A stretch of 64,000 bases of DNA from Apilactobacillus kunkeei DSM 12361 = ATCC 700308 (GTDB lineage Bacteria; Bacillota; Bacilli; Lactobacillales; Lactobacillaceae), in NCBI RefSeq assembly GCF_001281265.1, contig NZ_JXDB01000007.1:186001-250000 (forward strand), in the 5' to 3' direction. A program made the position numbers and the translations under genes. Of this stretch, positions 1 to 8,225 are shown in pieces. The first letter of the stretch is position 1. Each line of letters opens with the position of its first letter. The notes beneath the pieces were generated by a model, which did no database searches, had not been told where the DNA came from, and worked only from the letters and a program-made list of their open reading frames with translations.

Positions 1-63
1 TTCAATTTTTTGCATGACTGGACGAGCTTTTTCAAATTCGTTCGGTAAGTTTTCTATCTTCAT
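1..63 (-). CDS. cca: CCA-adding tRNA nucleotidyltransferase, N-terminal fragment
   Basis: Only the first 21 codons are in the window; the gene runs off the left edge. The reading frame starts at the ATG complementary to 61-63 and begins MKIENLPNEFEKARPVM, which matches the N-terminus of lactobacillal CCA-adding enzymes. The family adds or repairs the 3' CCA end of tRNAs. In lactobacilli cca commonly lies close to hup and a TPR gene, as here. A weak GTAGG-like ribosome binding site precedes the start. No catalytic motif is visible because of the truncation, so the call rests on the N-terminal match and the context. Confidence 0.7.
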   Translation of the reverse strand, partial: MKIENLPNEFEKARPVMQKIE

Positions 64-89
64 CTTTATACCTACTCTCAATACAATCT

Positions 90-119
90 ATATTAAATAC
101 TAACAGATTAGCATTACAA
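90..119 (-). promoter_or_regulatory. putative promoter of cca
   Basis: On the minus strand TTGTAA (114-119) and TAATAT (90-95) are 18 nt apart, about 27 nt upstream of the cca start. It lies back to back with a plus-strand promoter in the same 128-bp gap. Confidence 0.4.
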
Positions 120-127
120 TTTACAGA

Positions 128-156
128 TTGAAGTTTACTAACTTTAGTGCTGTAAT
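128..156 (+). promoter_or_regulatory. putative promoter of the recombinase-like gene
   Basis: TTGAAG (128-133), a 17-nt spacer and TGTAAT (151-156) lie 35 nt upstream of the start at 192. Both boxes deviate from consensus, so strength is uncertain. Confidence 0.4.
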
Positions 157-191
157 AGGAATAAATAACTATTAGGAGTTGAACTAGCCAA

Positions 192-1013
192 ATGTCTAAT
201 GATTATCCATATCAAGATACTTTTGAGATTGATTTACAGAATAAAGGATTAGCAAAAGTAACGATTAACGAATACACGAAAATCCTATCTGACATGTTTG
301 ACTACCTATCCGATTTCAATAAGGGCTATCAAGAAAATCATAAAGTCAGTAACCTGTTTAATCGTGATATTGAAGAATATCTTCAAATGCTTTTAGACGA
401 ACGCAAAATCAACCATAACACCTATAACAAGGTTCTATCACACATTAATGTCTATTTTAATTACCTGTTCACCCATCAATTGAACAGTAATTTACCAACA
501 ATTGATATTAAGGGATTAAAACACGAATCTAAGAGCGAATTAGATACTTCCTGGTTAGATAATATAAATGTCATTCTAGCTGACGCAAACGTCCATTTTT
601 ACGCTAGAATGACCGTTCTACTAATTAGTAAGGGATTTAAATCTGAAGAATTCCTCCAACCTGGTTTTTATCGATTGTTTAATCAAATTACTTTCTCGGA
701 TGAAGAAAAATTTTTCATAAACTTGTTCGATAAATTCATTCAACCAATTCAGTTAAAACAAAATAGTCAGGATATCTTTTTAAAACAACGACTAGCTGAG
801 GATCCACACATCACTTCTGCTGGATTGCATAAATACCTAACCCCTAGTGAACAATATCTAGGATTCTCACTTAGCCCATCAGAATTATTTACGGGTTATG
901 TCATTGATTTCATCAAAAAAAATCCAGACCTAAGTGACTCAAAACTATCAAGTCAATTAAATCTGGATTTATCATCGATTAATTATTACAAAGGATTAAT
1001 CAAAAAAGACTAA
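192..1013 (+). CDS. tyrosine recombinase-like protein with degenerate catalytic domain
   Basis: The 273-residue protein starts at an ATG preceded by AGGAG at 174-178 (spacing about 13 nt). Residues about 5-110 look like the helical SAM-like core-binding domain of XerC/XerD recombinases. The C-terminal half should carry the R-K-H-R-H-Y catalytic set but does not. Where XerD has TGLRVSE, this protein has KGFKSEE (Lys150 replaces the first catalytic Arg). No HxLRH motif is present. Only a possible Tyr (265 or 266, in SSINYYKG) remains near the end. It is therefore probably unable to cut DNA and may be a DNA-binding or protein-interaction relic. The ORF is intact and has its own promoter and RBS, so it does not look like a recent pseudogene. 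It converges on the TPR gene, with stop codons overlapping. Similarity is inferred by eye. Confidence 0.55.
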   Translation: MSNDYPYQDTFEIDLQNKGLAKVTINEYTKILSDMFDYLSDFNKGYQENHKVSNLFNRDIEEYLQMLLDERKINHNTYNKVLSHINVYFNYLFTHQLNSNLPTIDIKGLKHESKSELDTSWLDNINVILADANVHFYARMTVLLISKGFKSEEFLQPGFYRLFNQITFSDEEKFFINLFDKFIQPIQLKQNSQDIFLKQRLAEDPHITSAGLHKYLTPSEQYLGFSLSPSELFTGYVIDFIKKNPDLSDSKLSSQLNLDLSSINYYKGLIKKD

Positions 1014-2272
1014 TCATCCATGTATTCATCAAGCATAAATGCAGCTTCATCATCATTTGGTTGAAGTTGAACATACTTTTTAAGAAGTTCATATGAATTA
1101 TCGCGGTCACCGTATTCACGGAAGAATAATGCTGCTTGTTTTAAGAAACTAGCATTATCAGAGAAATATGGTTTGGCAGCTAGGTAATTCTTGTGAGCTT
1201 CTTTTAGTTTGTCTAACTTATCGTATGAAACAGCAAGGTTCCAGTAGAATTGCGGATCCAATTCATGATTTTCAATGTAACTATTCAACAATTCAATGTT
1301 TTCTTCATAGTCTTCTTTGGCAACCAATAGGTTAGACATTTCCAAGACGATTTCAATGTCGTCTGGATCAATTTCGTTTCCTTGTTGTAGGTATCCCAGT
1401 GCTTCATCATTTTCGGAAAGCTTAAGTGCTTCACGGGCTGTTGCTAAGAATAGCTTTTCGTTATATTGGTCAACACTTAGCCCTTCTTGCAATACACGAT
1501 ATGCTTCTTCTTGTTTATTAACAGCATCTAATGCTTGTCCTAAGTATGGGTAAAGGGTGGCATATTGTGGATCTGAGTCACGAAGTTCCTCAAATAAATC
1601 AATTGATTCTTCATATTCCTTTAGTTGTAGGTAAGTGAACGCTGTTTCGAACTTAACATCTGAAGACATATCAATTGTCTTAATTTGTTTTAGGTATCCA
1701 ATTGCGTTTTCAAAGTTACTGTCATTAGCGTATGAAATACCAATTCTTTCAACAATGTTTACAGCTGATAGATTGGTGATTCCCTTTTTAATCAAACTTA
1801 AGTACAAAGGAATGGCCTTATTGTATTCGCCCATTGTGTAATACAACTCTGCCAACGCAAATGTGATTACTTCCTCGTCAGGAGCTAATTTTCTAGCTTC
1901 TAGCAGCTTTTCGCGGCTAACTTCGAATAACTCTTGAGTTTGGTATAAGTCGGCTTGAACCATCAAAGATTGAAGATAAGCAGGTGAATCTTTACTAATC
2001 TTGCTTAATTGTTCTAAAGCTTCATCAGTGTTACCTTCACTGATTAAAATATCAGCGATGTCGGTTCTTAGTTCATCTTCATCAGGGAACTTCTTTAAAA
2101 GCTTTTCATATAGTTCCTTGGCTTGGTTGGTGAAACCATATGAGTATAGTTCTTCAGCAAGTGAATACACCATTTCATCACTATCATGGTGTAATGCTAA
2201 ATTATATTGTTTATTAAATTCATCGATTTTTCCTTCTTCAAGGAATTCTAGTGCTTTTTGTGAGTAGCTCAA
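1010..2272 (-). CDS. tetratricopeptide repeat protein
   Basis: A 420-residue acidic, all-helical protein made of tandem TPR-like units across its full length; alternating helices such as DELRTDIADILISEGNTDEA and similar blocks recur about every 34 residues. No signal peptide or membrane segment is visible, so it is probably cytoplasmic. TPR proteins act as scaffolds; the partner is unknown. The start is TTG (2270-2272), supported by AGGAG at 2282-2286 with 9-nt spacing; the next ATG would delete the first repeats. In lactobacilli a TPR gene commonly sits between hup and cca, as here. The terminator after hup (2303-2334) lies just upstream, so it needs its own promoter or read-through. The stop codon overlaps that of the convergent recombinase-like gene. 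Confidence 0.8.
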   Translation of the reverse strand: MSYSQKALEFLEEGKIDEFNKQYNLALHHDSDEMVYSLAEELYSYGFTNQAKELYEKLLKKFPDEDELRTDIADILISEGNTDEALEQLSKISKDSPAYLQSLMVQADLYQTQELFEVSREKLLEARKLAPDEEVITFALAELYYTMGEYNKAIPLYLSLIKKGITNLSAVNIVERIGISYANDSNFENAIGYLKQIKTIDMSSDVKFETAFTYLQLKEYEESIDLFEELRDSDPQYATLYPYLGQALDAVNKQEEAYRVLQEGLSVDQYNEKLFLATAREALKLSENDEALGYLQQGNEIDPDDIEIVLEMSNLLVAKEDYEENIELLNSYIENHELDPQFYWNLAVSYDKLDKLKEAHKNYLAAKPYFSDNASFLKQAALFFREYGDRDNSYELLKKYVQLQPNDDEAAFMLDEYMDD

Positions 2273-2302
2273 AAAATCTCGCTCCTATCATTTAAAACAT
2301 AT

Positions 2303-2334
2303 AAAAAAGGCCAGCCCGTAAAACGGACTAGCCT
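2303..2334 (-). terminator. rho-independent terminator after hup
   Basis: A 12-bp stem (2308-2319 with 2323-2334, two G-U pairs on the minus strand), a 3-nt loop and a run of six T on the minus strand (2303-2308). Confidence 0.85.
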
Positions 2335-2352
2335 AATTATAGCATACTGTTA

Positions 2353-2628
2353 TTATTTAACAGCATCCTTTAAAGCCTTACCTGGTTTGAATGCAGGTAC
2401 TTTGCTTGCAGGAATTTGAATTTCTGCACCAGTTTGAGGGTTACGACCCTTACGAGCAGCACGTTCACGTACTTCGAAGTTACCGAAGCCGATTAATTGT
2501 ACCTTTTCGCCCTTAGCCAAACTACCTTGGATTGAATCAAATACAGCATCAACTGCTGCAGTTGCATCCTTCTTAGTTAAACCAGTTTTAGTAGCAACAC
2601 TACTTACTAATTCTGCCTTGTTAGCCAT
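2353..2628 (-). CDS. hup: histone-like DNA-binding protein HU
   Basis: The 91-residue product [10 protein letters not shown]... is a standard bacterial HU. It has the two N-terminal helices, the [21 protein letters not shown] beta-arm region (about residues 46-66) and the C-terminal GKALKDAVK helix. HU dimers bind and bend DNA without strong sequence preference and organise the nucleoid. An upstream in-frame GTG at 2646 would add six residues, but it overlaps the strong GGAGGTG ribosome binding site of the ATG at 2628, so 2628 is chosen. The gene has its own promoter (TTGAAT/TATCTT) and a strong terminator, and is probably a highly expressed monocistron. Confidence 0.97.
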   Translation of the reverse strand: MANKAELVSSVATKTGLTKKDATAAVDAVFDSIQGSLAKGEKVQLIGFGNFEVRERAARKGRNPQTGAEIQIPASKVPAFKPGKALKDAVK

Positions 2629-2716
2629 GTGTGTTTCACCTCCCACAATGTTCGGAAAACAATCTATGCTTTTCGACTTATGTAATCACAACAAATTAAT
2701 GTCATTACAGTTATTC

Positions 2717-2745
2717 AAGATATCACATAAATGCCCACAATTCAA
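2717..2745 (-). promoter_or_regulatory. promoter of hup
   Basis: Minus-strand TTGAAT (2740-2745), a 17-nt spacer and TATCTT (2717-2722), about 88 nt upstream of the hup ATG. Confidence 0.55.
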
Positions 2746-2801
2746 CGATTTTTAATGTTTTTTAGCATAAAAAATTAAAATTTTTTGCTAAATAACCTTT
2801 A

Positions 2802-4109
2802 TTACTTACGTTTTCTGGAAATGATTTTAATCGGAGTCCCAGAAAAGTCAAAGTGTTCTCTAATTTGATTTTCAATATATCTTCTGTATGAGAAATGCAT
2901 TAGTTCTTCATCATTTACAAAGATAACAATGGTAGGTGGTTCACTTGTAACTTGAGTTGCATAGTAAATACGTAACTTTCTACCATTGATACTTGGTGTT
3001 GGTGTCATGGCAATTGCATCCATCAAAACATCATTTAGCATTGATGAAGAAATACGCTTAGCATGGTTGTCATAGACACGCTTGATCAAGTCAGGAATTT
3101 GACTTAGACGTTGCTTAGTCTTAGCTGAAACAAACAAGATTGGAGCATATGATAGGTATTGGAATTGACTTCTAATCCCTGCTTCGAATTCTTGTTGAGT
3201 CTTACTGGTCTTCTTCAAAGTATCCCATTTATTAACAATGATGATGACACCTTTTCCACCTTCGTGGGCATAACCAGCAATACGCTTGTCTTGTTCACGA
3301 ATACCTTCTTCAGCATTTAAAACGATTAAGGCAACATCACTATTATCGATGGCTTTCATCGCTCTCATTACTGAGTATCTTTCTGTATTTTCGTAAACTT
3401 TACCACGTTTTCTCAATCCGGCAGTATCCACCATTGTGAACTCTTGACCATCTTGTTCAAATTCAGTATTAATGGCATCTCTAGTTGTTCCGGCAACGTT
3501 TGATACGATTACTCTATCTTCACCTAAAATGGCGTTAACAAGTGAAGATTTACCAACATTAGGACGTCCAATTAGACTGAACTTGATGTTGTCGTCATTT
3601 TCTTCTTCTGTTTTTTCATCGAAGTTCTTAATAACTTCATCCAATAAGTCACCTAGACCTAATCCATGGGCACCAGAAATTGGATATGGATCACCAAATC
3701 CTAAGGAATAGAAGTCATAGATGTTAGCACGACTTTCAAAGTTATCAACCTTGTTAACGGCTAAAACGATTGGCTTATTGGTTCTATATAAAATTCTGGC
3801 AATATTATCATCAGCGTTAGTAATTCCTTCTTTTCCATTAACCATGAAGATAATTACATCAGCTTCATCCATTGCGATTTCTGCTTGCGCAGTGATTTGT
3901 TTTACGAATGGTTGATCACCTATTTCAATACCACCGGTATCAATCATACTAAATTCGTGTCCTAACCATTCACCGTGAGAATAAATTCTATCTCTGGTAA
4001 CACCAGGAGTATCTTCAACGATAGAAATTCGTTCCCCAGCAATACGATTAAAAATTGTTGATTTCCCAACGTTAGGTTTTCCAACAATTGCAACTGTAGG
4101 TAAACTCAT
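2802..4109 (-). CDS. der: ribosome biogenesis GTPase Der (EngA)
   Basis: The 435-residue protein has two tandem GTPase domains followed by a KH-like domain, the arrangement unique to Der. The first P-loop is GKPNVGKS (residues 10-17) with DTPG and NKVD; the second is GRPNVGKS (about 181-188) with DTAG and NKWD. Der is needed for 50S subunit maturation. The basic C-terminal tail (IISRKRK) is normal for the family. The ATG at 4109 follows AAAGGGTG. rpsA lies upstream in the same direction, as in Bacillus, but a strong terminator hairpin lies only 27 nt upstream of the start, so expression probably uses a promoter abutting that hairpin (TATAAT at 4179-4184) or read-through. Confidence 0.97.
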   Translation of the reverse strand: MSLPTVAIVGKPNVGKSTIFNRIAGERISIVEDTPGVTRDRIYSHGEWLGHEFSMIDTGGIEIGDQPFVKQITAQAEIAMDEADVIIFMVNGKEGITNADDNIARILYRTNKPIVLAVNKVDNFESRANIYDFYSLGFGDPYPISGAHGLGLGDLLDEVIKNFDEKTEEENDDNIKFSLIGRPNVGKSSLVNAILGEDRVIVSNVAGTTRDAINTEFEQDGQEFTMVDTAGLRKRGKVYENTERYSVMRAMKAIDNSDVALIVLNAEEGIREQDKRIAGYAHEGGKGVIIIVNKWDTLKKTSKTQQEFEAGIRSQFQYLSYAPILFVSAKTKQRLSQIPDLIKRVYDNHAKRISSSMLNDVLMDAIAMTPTPSINGRKLRIYYATQVTSEPPTIVIFVNDEELMHFSYRRYIENQIREHFDFSGTPIKIISRKRK

Positions 4110-4136
4110 TTAATATTCACCCTTTCTTTCATAATG

Positions 4137-4174
4137 AAAAAAATATCCTTCACCAAAAAATGAAGGATATTTTT
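4137..4174 (-). terminator. terminator in the rpsA-der gap
   Basis: Perfect 14-bp inverted repeat (4139-4152 and 4161-4174) with an 8-nt loop. A T-run on the minus strand (4137-4143) makes it a terminator of rpsA. It ends only 27 nt before the der start. Confidence 0.85.
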
Positions 4175-4178
4175 AAAG

Positions 4179-4184
4179 ATTATA
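4179..4184 (-). promoter_or_regulatory. der: possible der -10 element
   Basis: A perfect TATAAT on the minus strand lies 5 bp from the base of the rpsA terminator. The best -35 candidate is TAGACG (4204-4209) at a long 19-nt spacing. Transcripts would start close to position 4172, at the foot of the hairpin. Confidence 0.3.
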
Positions 4185-4189
4185 ATATA

Positions 4190-5395
4190 TTATTGATTAT
4201 CTTCGTCTAATCCTTTACCAACAATGTCACCTAAAGTGAATCCATTTTCTTCTTCAGGAGCATTTTCAGTAGCTTCGACATGTTCACTTGAATCTTGAGC
4301 ATTTTCTGGTTCAGGTTCAAGAGCACGTAATGATAAAGCTAAACGATGTTCACTTGGGTTAACATCTAGAACTTTAGCATCAACTGTTTGACCAACCTTT
4401 AATACATCAGAAGGTGTATTAACATGTTTGTGTGAAATTTGAGAAATGTGAATTAAACCTTCAACACCAGGAATTACTTCAGCAAAAGCACCAAAGTCAA
4501 CTAATCTCTTGATAGTTGCCTTTACAGTACTACCTTGTGGAGCCTTTTCTTCAACTTCATCCCATGGTTGTGGCTTAGTTTGCTTGATTGAAAGTGAAAT
4601 TCTTCCACGTTCTTCGTCCATAGCAATAACCTTAACTTTAACGTCTTGGCCATTTTCTAGAACGTCAGCCGGTTTGTTTACACGTTCGTATGAAATTTCT
4701 GAAACGTGAACTAGTCCGTCGATACCACCAAGGTCAACGAAAGCACCGAAATCGGTCATACGTGCAACTTTACCTTCAACAACATCGCCAACGTTTAACT
4801 TGTCCATAACTTCTGAACGAGCTTCTTCTTGGTTCTTAGCTACAACGTCGCTGTGTGAAAGAACTAAACGGTTCTTTTCAGGAACGATTTCAACAATCTT
4901 ACATTCGAATTGTTGACCGTTGTATTGGTTTAAGTTTCTTACAAAGTGGTTAGTAATCATTGATGCAGGGATAAATCCACGTACACCAGCGTTTACTACT
5001 AAACCACCACGTACTGCGTTTTGAACAGTAACGGTAATAGTTTCATTGTTTTCAGCTTTTGCCTTTAATTCGTCCCAAACCTTACGTTCTTCTAAACGAC
5101 GAATTGATAGAAGGAAGCTTCCACCTTCTTTATCATCACCGATACGTGAAATTACAACAAATTTACCTTTGTCGCCAACTTTAAATTTGCTTTCAACGTC
5201 ATCAACAGGTTGTGAGGATAGTTCACGACGAGGAACAACTCCTTCAACCCCGGTGTTGTCAATACCAATAATTAATTGATGATCCTTGTCAAAGGCCAAA
5301 ATTTCACCACTGACAACATCGTTAATATTAACTTGGTCCACATTATCCAAGGCTTCTAATAAATCTTTGTTTGTTTGTTCATCTGATTCACTCAT
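4190..5395 (-). CDS. rpsA: 30S ribosomal protein S1 homologue (four S1 domains)
   Basis: The 401-residue protein contains four S1/OB-fold RNA-binding domains, starting at about residues 22, 107, 195 and 282. The last two are the best conserved (VEGKVARMTDFGAFVDLGG and KATIKRLVDFGAFAEV). It ends in an acidic tail. This is the Gram-positive short form (YpfD type), which lacks the six-domain architecture of enterobacterial S1. Its role is mRNA or ribosome binding, and it is not certain that it is a stable ribosomal subunit in Firmicutes. Start ATG follows AAGGAGG with 9-nt spacing. It lies between cmk and der, the standard Bacillus/Lactobacillus order. A TATAAT at 5472-5477, at the end of cmk, may give it its own promoter. 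Confidence 0.93.
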   Translation of the reverse strand: MSESDEQTNKDLLEALDNVDQVNINDVVSGEILAFDKDHQLIIGIDNTGVEGVVPRRELSSQPVDDVESKFKVGDKGKFVVISRIGDDKEGGSFLLSIRRLEERKVWDELKAKAENNETITVTVQNAVRGGLVVNAGVRGFIPASMITNHFVRNLNQYNGQQFECKIVEIVPEKNRLVLSHSDVVAKNQEEARSEVMDKLNVGDVVEGKVARMTDFGAFVDLGGIDGLVHVSEISYERVNKPADVLENGQDVKVKVIAMDEERGRISLSIKQTKPQPWDEVEEKAPQGSTVKATIKRLVDFGAFAEVIPGVEGLIHISQISHKHVNTPSDVLKVGQTVDAKVLDVNPSEHRLALSLRALEPEPENAQDSSEHVEATENAPEEENGFTLGDIVGKGLDEDNQ

Positions 5396-5471
5396 CTGAT
5401 ATTTCCTCCTTGAGACTACTATAACTTACATTCTAGACTATGTTATTAATAAAATCTAGTTTAATGATTAA

Positions 5472-5477
5472 ATTATA
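5472..5477 (-). promoter_or_regulatory. rpsA: possible rpsA -10 element
   Basis: Perfect TATAAT on the minus strand overlapping the cmk stop codon, about 77 nt upstream of the rpsA start. The -35 region is weak. Confidence 0.35.
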
Positions 5478-6153
5478 GTGTTTGTTTTTTTGTTATTTCA
5501 TCAGAGATGGCATTAACCACTTGATTAATTGACATTGAAGTAGTGTCAATTTCCTTTGCATCAGCAGCTTTTGTCAATGGAGACACGGCTCTATGAGAGT
5601 CTTTGTAGTCTCTTTCTTCAATTTCTTTTTTCAATTGTTCTAGTGGAACATGAATACCCTTTTCGGCATTATCTTTAAAACGACGATCAGCTCGTTCATC
5701 AACACTAGCAATTAAGAAAATTTTAACTTCAGCATCTGGTAAAACTGTTGTTCCGATATCTCTACCGTCCATAACTATACCACCCTTAGCTGCAATGTCT
5801 TGTTGTCTTTGAACAAGTTCTTTTCTAACTGCACCTAGGCTAGCAACAGTTGATACGTTATTAGTAACATCTTCTTGTCTAATATCGTTAGTAACTTCTT
5901 GTCCATCAAGGAAAACTTTTTGTTGTTTTTCCCCAGGTTCAAAAGTAATTTCAGTATCATTTAACATGTCCAAAATCACTTTTTCGTCATCCAAAGGATA
6001 TCCTAATCGTAAGGCCTTTAGAGTAGTTGATCTATACATCGCACCAGTATCACAGTAAATGTATGAGAATCTTGCTGCGACTAATTTGGCAACTGTACTT
6101 TTTCCAGCAGACGCTGGTCCGTCAATCGCTACTTGTAACTTACTATTATTCAT
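5473..6153 (-). CDS. cmk: cytidylate kinase
   Basis: The product (226 residues from the ATG at 6153) phosphorylates CMP and dCMP to the diphosphates. The P-loop is DGPASAGKST (residues 11-20), followed by the CDTGAMYR nucleotide-binding segment and the MDGRDIGT motif of the family, with a DERADRRF lid region. A GTG at 6168 in the same frame would add five residues but has no ribosome binding site, whereas GTGGTG precedes the ATG, so the shorter form is chosen. It is 21 nt downstream of the LysM gene and followed by rpsA. Confidence 0.95.
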   Translation of the reverse strand: MNNSKLQVAIDGPASAGKSTVAKLVAARFSYIYCDTGAMYRSTTLKALRLGYPLDDEKVILDMLNDTEITFEPGEKQQKVFLDGQEVTNDIRQEDVTNNVSTVASLGAVRKELVQRQQDIAAKGGIVMDGRDIGTTVLPDAEVKIFLIASVDERADRRFKDNAEKGIHVPLEQLKKEIEERDYKDSHRAVSPLTKAADAKEIDTTSMSINQVVNAISDEITKKQTL

Positions 6154-6174
6154 AAACTTAAACACCACTTAATT

Positions 6175-6729
6175 TTATTTTACTAGAATCTTTTGGCCGT
6201 TTCTAACCTTGTTAGAATCAGCAATACCGTTAAGTCTCATTAGACTTTGAACACTTGTACCATACTTCTTAGCAACACGGTATAAATCAGTCATACCATC
6301 TTGGCCAATAACAGCATATCCACTGTTGTTAGCAGTTGTTGATTGGTTGGTAGTTGTTGTTTGATTTTGTGTGTTATTGCCATTAGTTTGGCCTTGAGTA
6401 TTATTGTTTGAGTTGTTCACGCTTGATGAACTGCTCATTGCTGAAGAACTACTCATTGAACTTGAGCTAGACTTCATTGAACTTGAACTTTCTTTATCCA
6501 TATCACTTGATTTCTTCTTTGAAGACATTGAAGAAGATGATGAAGAATTAGTTGTTGTAGATTCAACGTTGTTGCTACCACTTGGGCTACTAATCATTCC
6601 GTATACTAGTGCAAATAATCCAATTACTACTAGGATTGTGATTAAAACGATTGCAACTGTCTTATGTCCTCTATGTTTTCTTCTATTTTCTACTCTTGAA
6701 AAATTACTGTAATCGTCGTTATTATTCAA
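6175..6729 (-). CDS. LysM-domain membrane-anchored protein
   Basis: A 184-residue protein. A short basic cytoplasmic N-terminus (RRKHRGHK) precedes one membrane segment (about residues 25-46). Next comes an extracellular low-complexity linker, first rich in Ser/Lys, then Asn/Gln/Thr (about 48-135), and a C-terminal LysM peptidoglycan-binding module (about 138-184, with LYRVAKKYGTSVQSLMRLNG). It is likely tethered to the membrane with LysM in the wall; function unknown. Bacillus subtilis has a comparable LysM gene (ypbE) next to recS. The start is TTG at 6729, backed by AGGAGG at 8-nt spacing. The linker is probably glycosylated or simply a flexible spacer (inference). Confidence 0.85.
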   Translation of the reverse strand: MNNNDDYSNFSRVENRRKHRGHKTVAIVLITILVVIGLFALVYGMISSPSGSNNVESTTTNSSSSSSMSSKKKSSDMDKESSSSMKSSSSSMSSSSAMSSSSSVNNSNNNTQGQTNGNNTQNQTTTTNQSTTANNSGYAVIGQDGMTDLYRVAKKYGTSVQSLMRLNGIADSNKVRNGQKILVK

Positions 6730-6779
6730 AATAATGACCTCCTAATAATATCTTATGTCTTAATTATACATGAATTTTA

Positions 6780-8225
6780 CTATTTAGAAAAAAGAGTTTG
6801 AATAATACTTTGCCATTTAACGTTTCGTGGCCGCGAATTCAAGCTTTTGCTTTCTTGAACTAAATCCATCTGTTCTAATTGTAATTGGGTGTCATCCCCA
6901 TTACAACAATTTTCATCGTGCTCAGAGAAAATTTCGTTAAAATATCTAAGCAAAAAAGCTCGCTTACATCCTTTTGTTTTCACATAACCCAACATTTGGT
7001 TTAATGATGTTACTAATTCGTTTCTTCTTCCATCAAATATATTAATTACTTCGTTTTTCGTAAACCCACTTTGAAAATAATAATTAATGAGGTTGGCTTT
7101 TTTGTCCAGCTCATTATCTTTCAATTGTTGATAGTGATCATAAAAGAAGTTAATCATATCTTCGCTTGGAATTGTGTCATCAATAAATCGATATTGTAAA
7201 ATCTCGTCTTTTTCTTTATACAAAATAACTGAGATGCTTTGTTTACCATCCCTACCAGCTCTTCCCATTTCTTGAACGTATGATTCCAAATTAGCGGGCA
7301 TGTGGTAATGAATGACAAATCTGATGTTATCCTTATCGATTCCCATTCCAAATGCACTAGTAGCACAAATGATATCAATTTGGTCGCTAATAAACTGATG
7401 TTGAATCCGATATCGACTATCAGCATCTAAATCAGCATGATAAACTTCAACGTTTAGTTTGGTTTTCGCTTTTAACCACTCACAAACTGCGTTAGCAACC
7501 TTCTTACTAGAGAAGTAAATAATCCCTGGTTTCATTAATTTATTGACTAGGTAAAGCAACTGGTCATTTTTATCTTCATTGCTAGTAAATGTATCAACGC
7601 CCAATGCAATGTTAGGTCGATTCGTCGAATACTTAATCGTTTCTACGTTTGGCAAACCAATTTTTTCTTTAATGTCTAAAATCACATCATTAGATGCGGT
7701 AGCAGTCAGCATTAATGTAGTCGGATGATTTAAGCTTATGATTATATCTTTTAGGTTTAGATACTCAGGTCTAAAATCTGGTCCCCATTGATTAATACAG
7801 TGCGCCTCATCTACCACAAACAATGAAATTTTGATCTGCTTAAAAGCATCTAATACATCTGAATTAGATAACATCTCTGGTGAAACGTAAACATACTTGT
7901 AGTTATTTAAATTTTTGATGACTCTTTTGCGATCAACCCAAGAAAGATTAGATGTTATCGCAACCGTTTTCTTTTCACCAAGGTACCTCATTCTATCAAC
8001 TTGATCTTGCATTAATGAAATTAACGGTGATATCACGATTAACATCCCATCAACCATTTTACCAACGTATTGATAAATAAGTGTCTTACCTGTACCAGTT
8101 GGCAACACGCCTAATGTATCTTTGCCATCTAGGATTGATTGGATAACCTCTTTTTGCCCAGAACGAAAGTCATCAAAGCCAAACCATTTCTTTAGATGTT
8201 TCTTTAATTCTTCATCACATAACAT
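6780..8225 (-). CDS. recQ: RecQ-family ATP-dependent DNA helicase (RecS type)
   Basis: The 481-residue protein has a full superfamily-2 helicase core: Walker A LPTGTGKT (41-48), DEAH (139-142), LTATA, and helicase domain 2 with TSAFGMGIDKDNIRFVIHY and QEMGRAGRDG. A RecQ zinc region follows with CKRAFLLRYF and a CC pair. There is no HRDC domain, so it is the short RecS-like form of Firmicutes. It unwinds DNA at stalled forks and recombination intermediates. Its ATG at 8225 follows AAGGAG and overlaps the end of the upstream HTH gene by 11 bp, indicating translational coupling. The same pair (ypbB-recS) occurs in Bacillus. Confidence 0.93.
   Translation of the reverse strand: MLCDEELKKHLKKWFGFDDFRSGQKEVIQSILDGKDTLGVLPTGTGKTLIYQYVGKMVDGMLIVISPLISLMQDQVDRMRYLGEKKTVAITSNLSWVDRKRVIKNLNNYKYVYVSPEMLSNSDVLDAFKQIKISLFVVDEAHCINQWGPDFRPEYLNLKDIIISLNHPTTLMLTATASNDVILDIKEKIGLPNVETIKYSTNRPNIALGVDTFTSNEDKNDQLLYLVNKLMKPGIIYFSSKKVANAVCEWLKAKTKLNVEVYHADLDADSRYRIQHQFISDQIDIICATSAFGMGIDKDNIRFVIHYHMPANLESYVQEMGRAGRDGKQSISVILYKEKDEILQYRFIDDTIPSEDMINFFYDHYQQLKDNELDKKANLINYYFQSGFTKNEVINIFDGRRNELVTSLNQMLGYVKTKGCKRAFLLRYFNEIFSEHDENCCNGDDTQLQLEQMDLVQESKSLNSRPRNVKWQSIIQTLFSK

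Noticed and set aside
2762-2797. AT-rich inverted repeat after der as a terminator
   Set aside because: Stem is nearly all A-T with no T tract after it in the direction of transcription.
6404-6712. 102-codon plus-strand frame rich in Leu and Glu
   Set aside because: Complement of the Ser-rich linker of the LysM protein; low-complexity shadow.
7154-7426. 90-codon minus-strand frame inside recQ
   Set aside because: Alternative frame of recQ, which carries all helicase motifs in its own frame.
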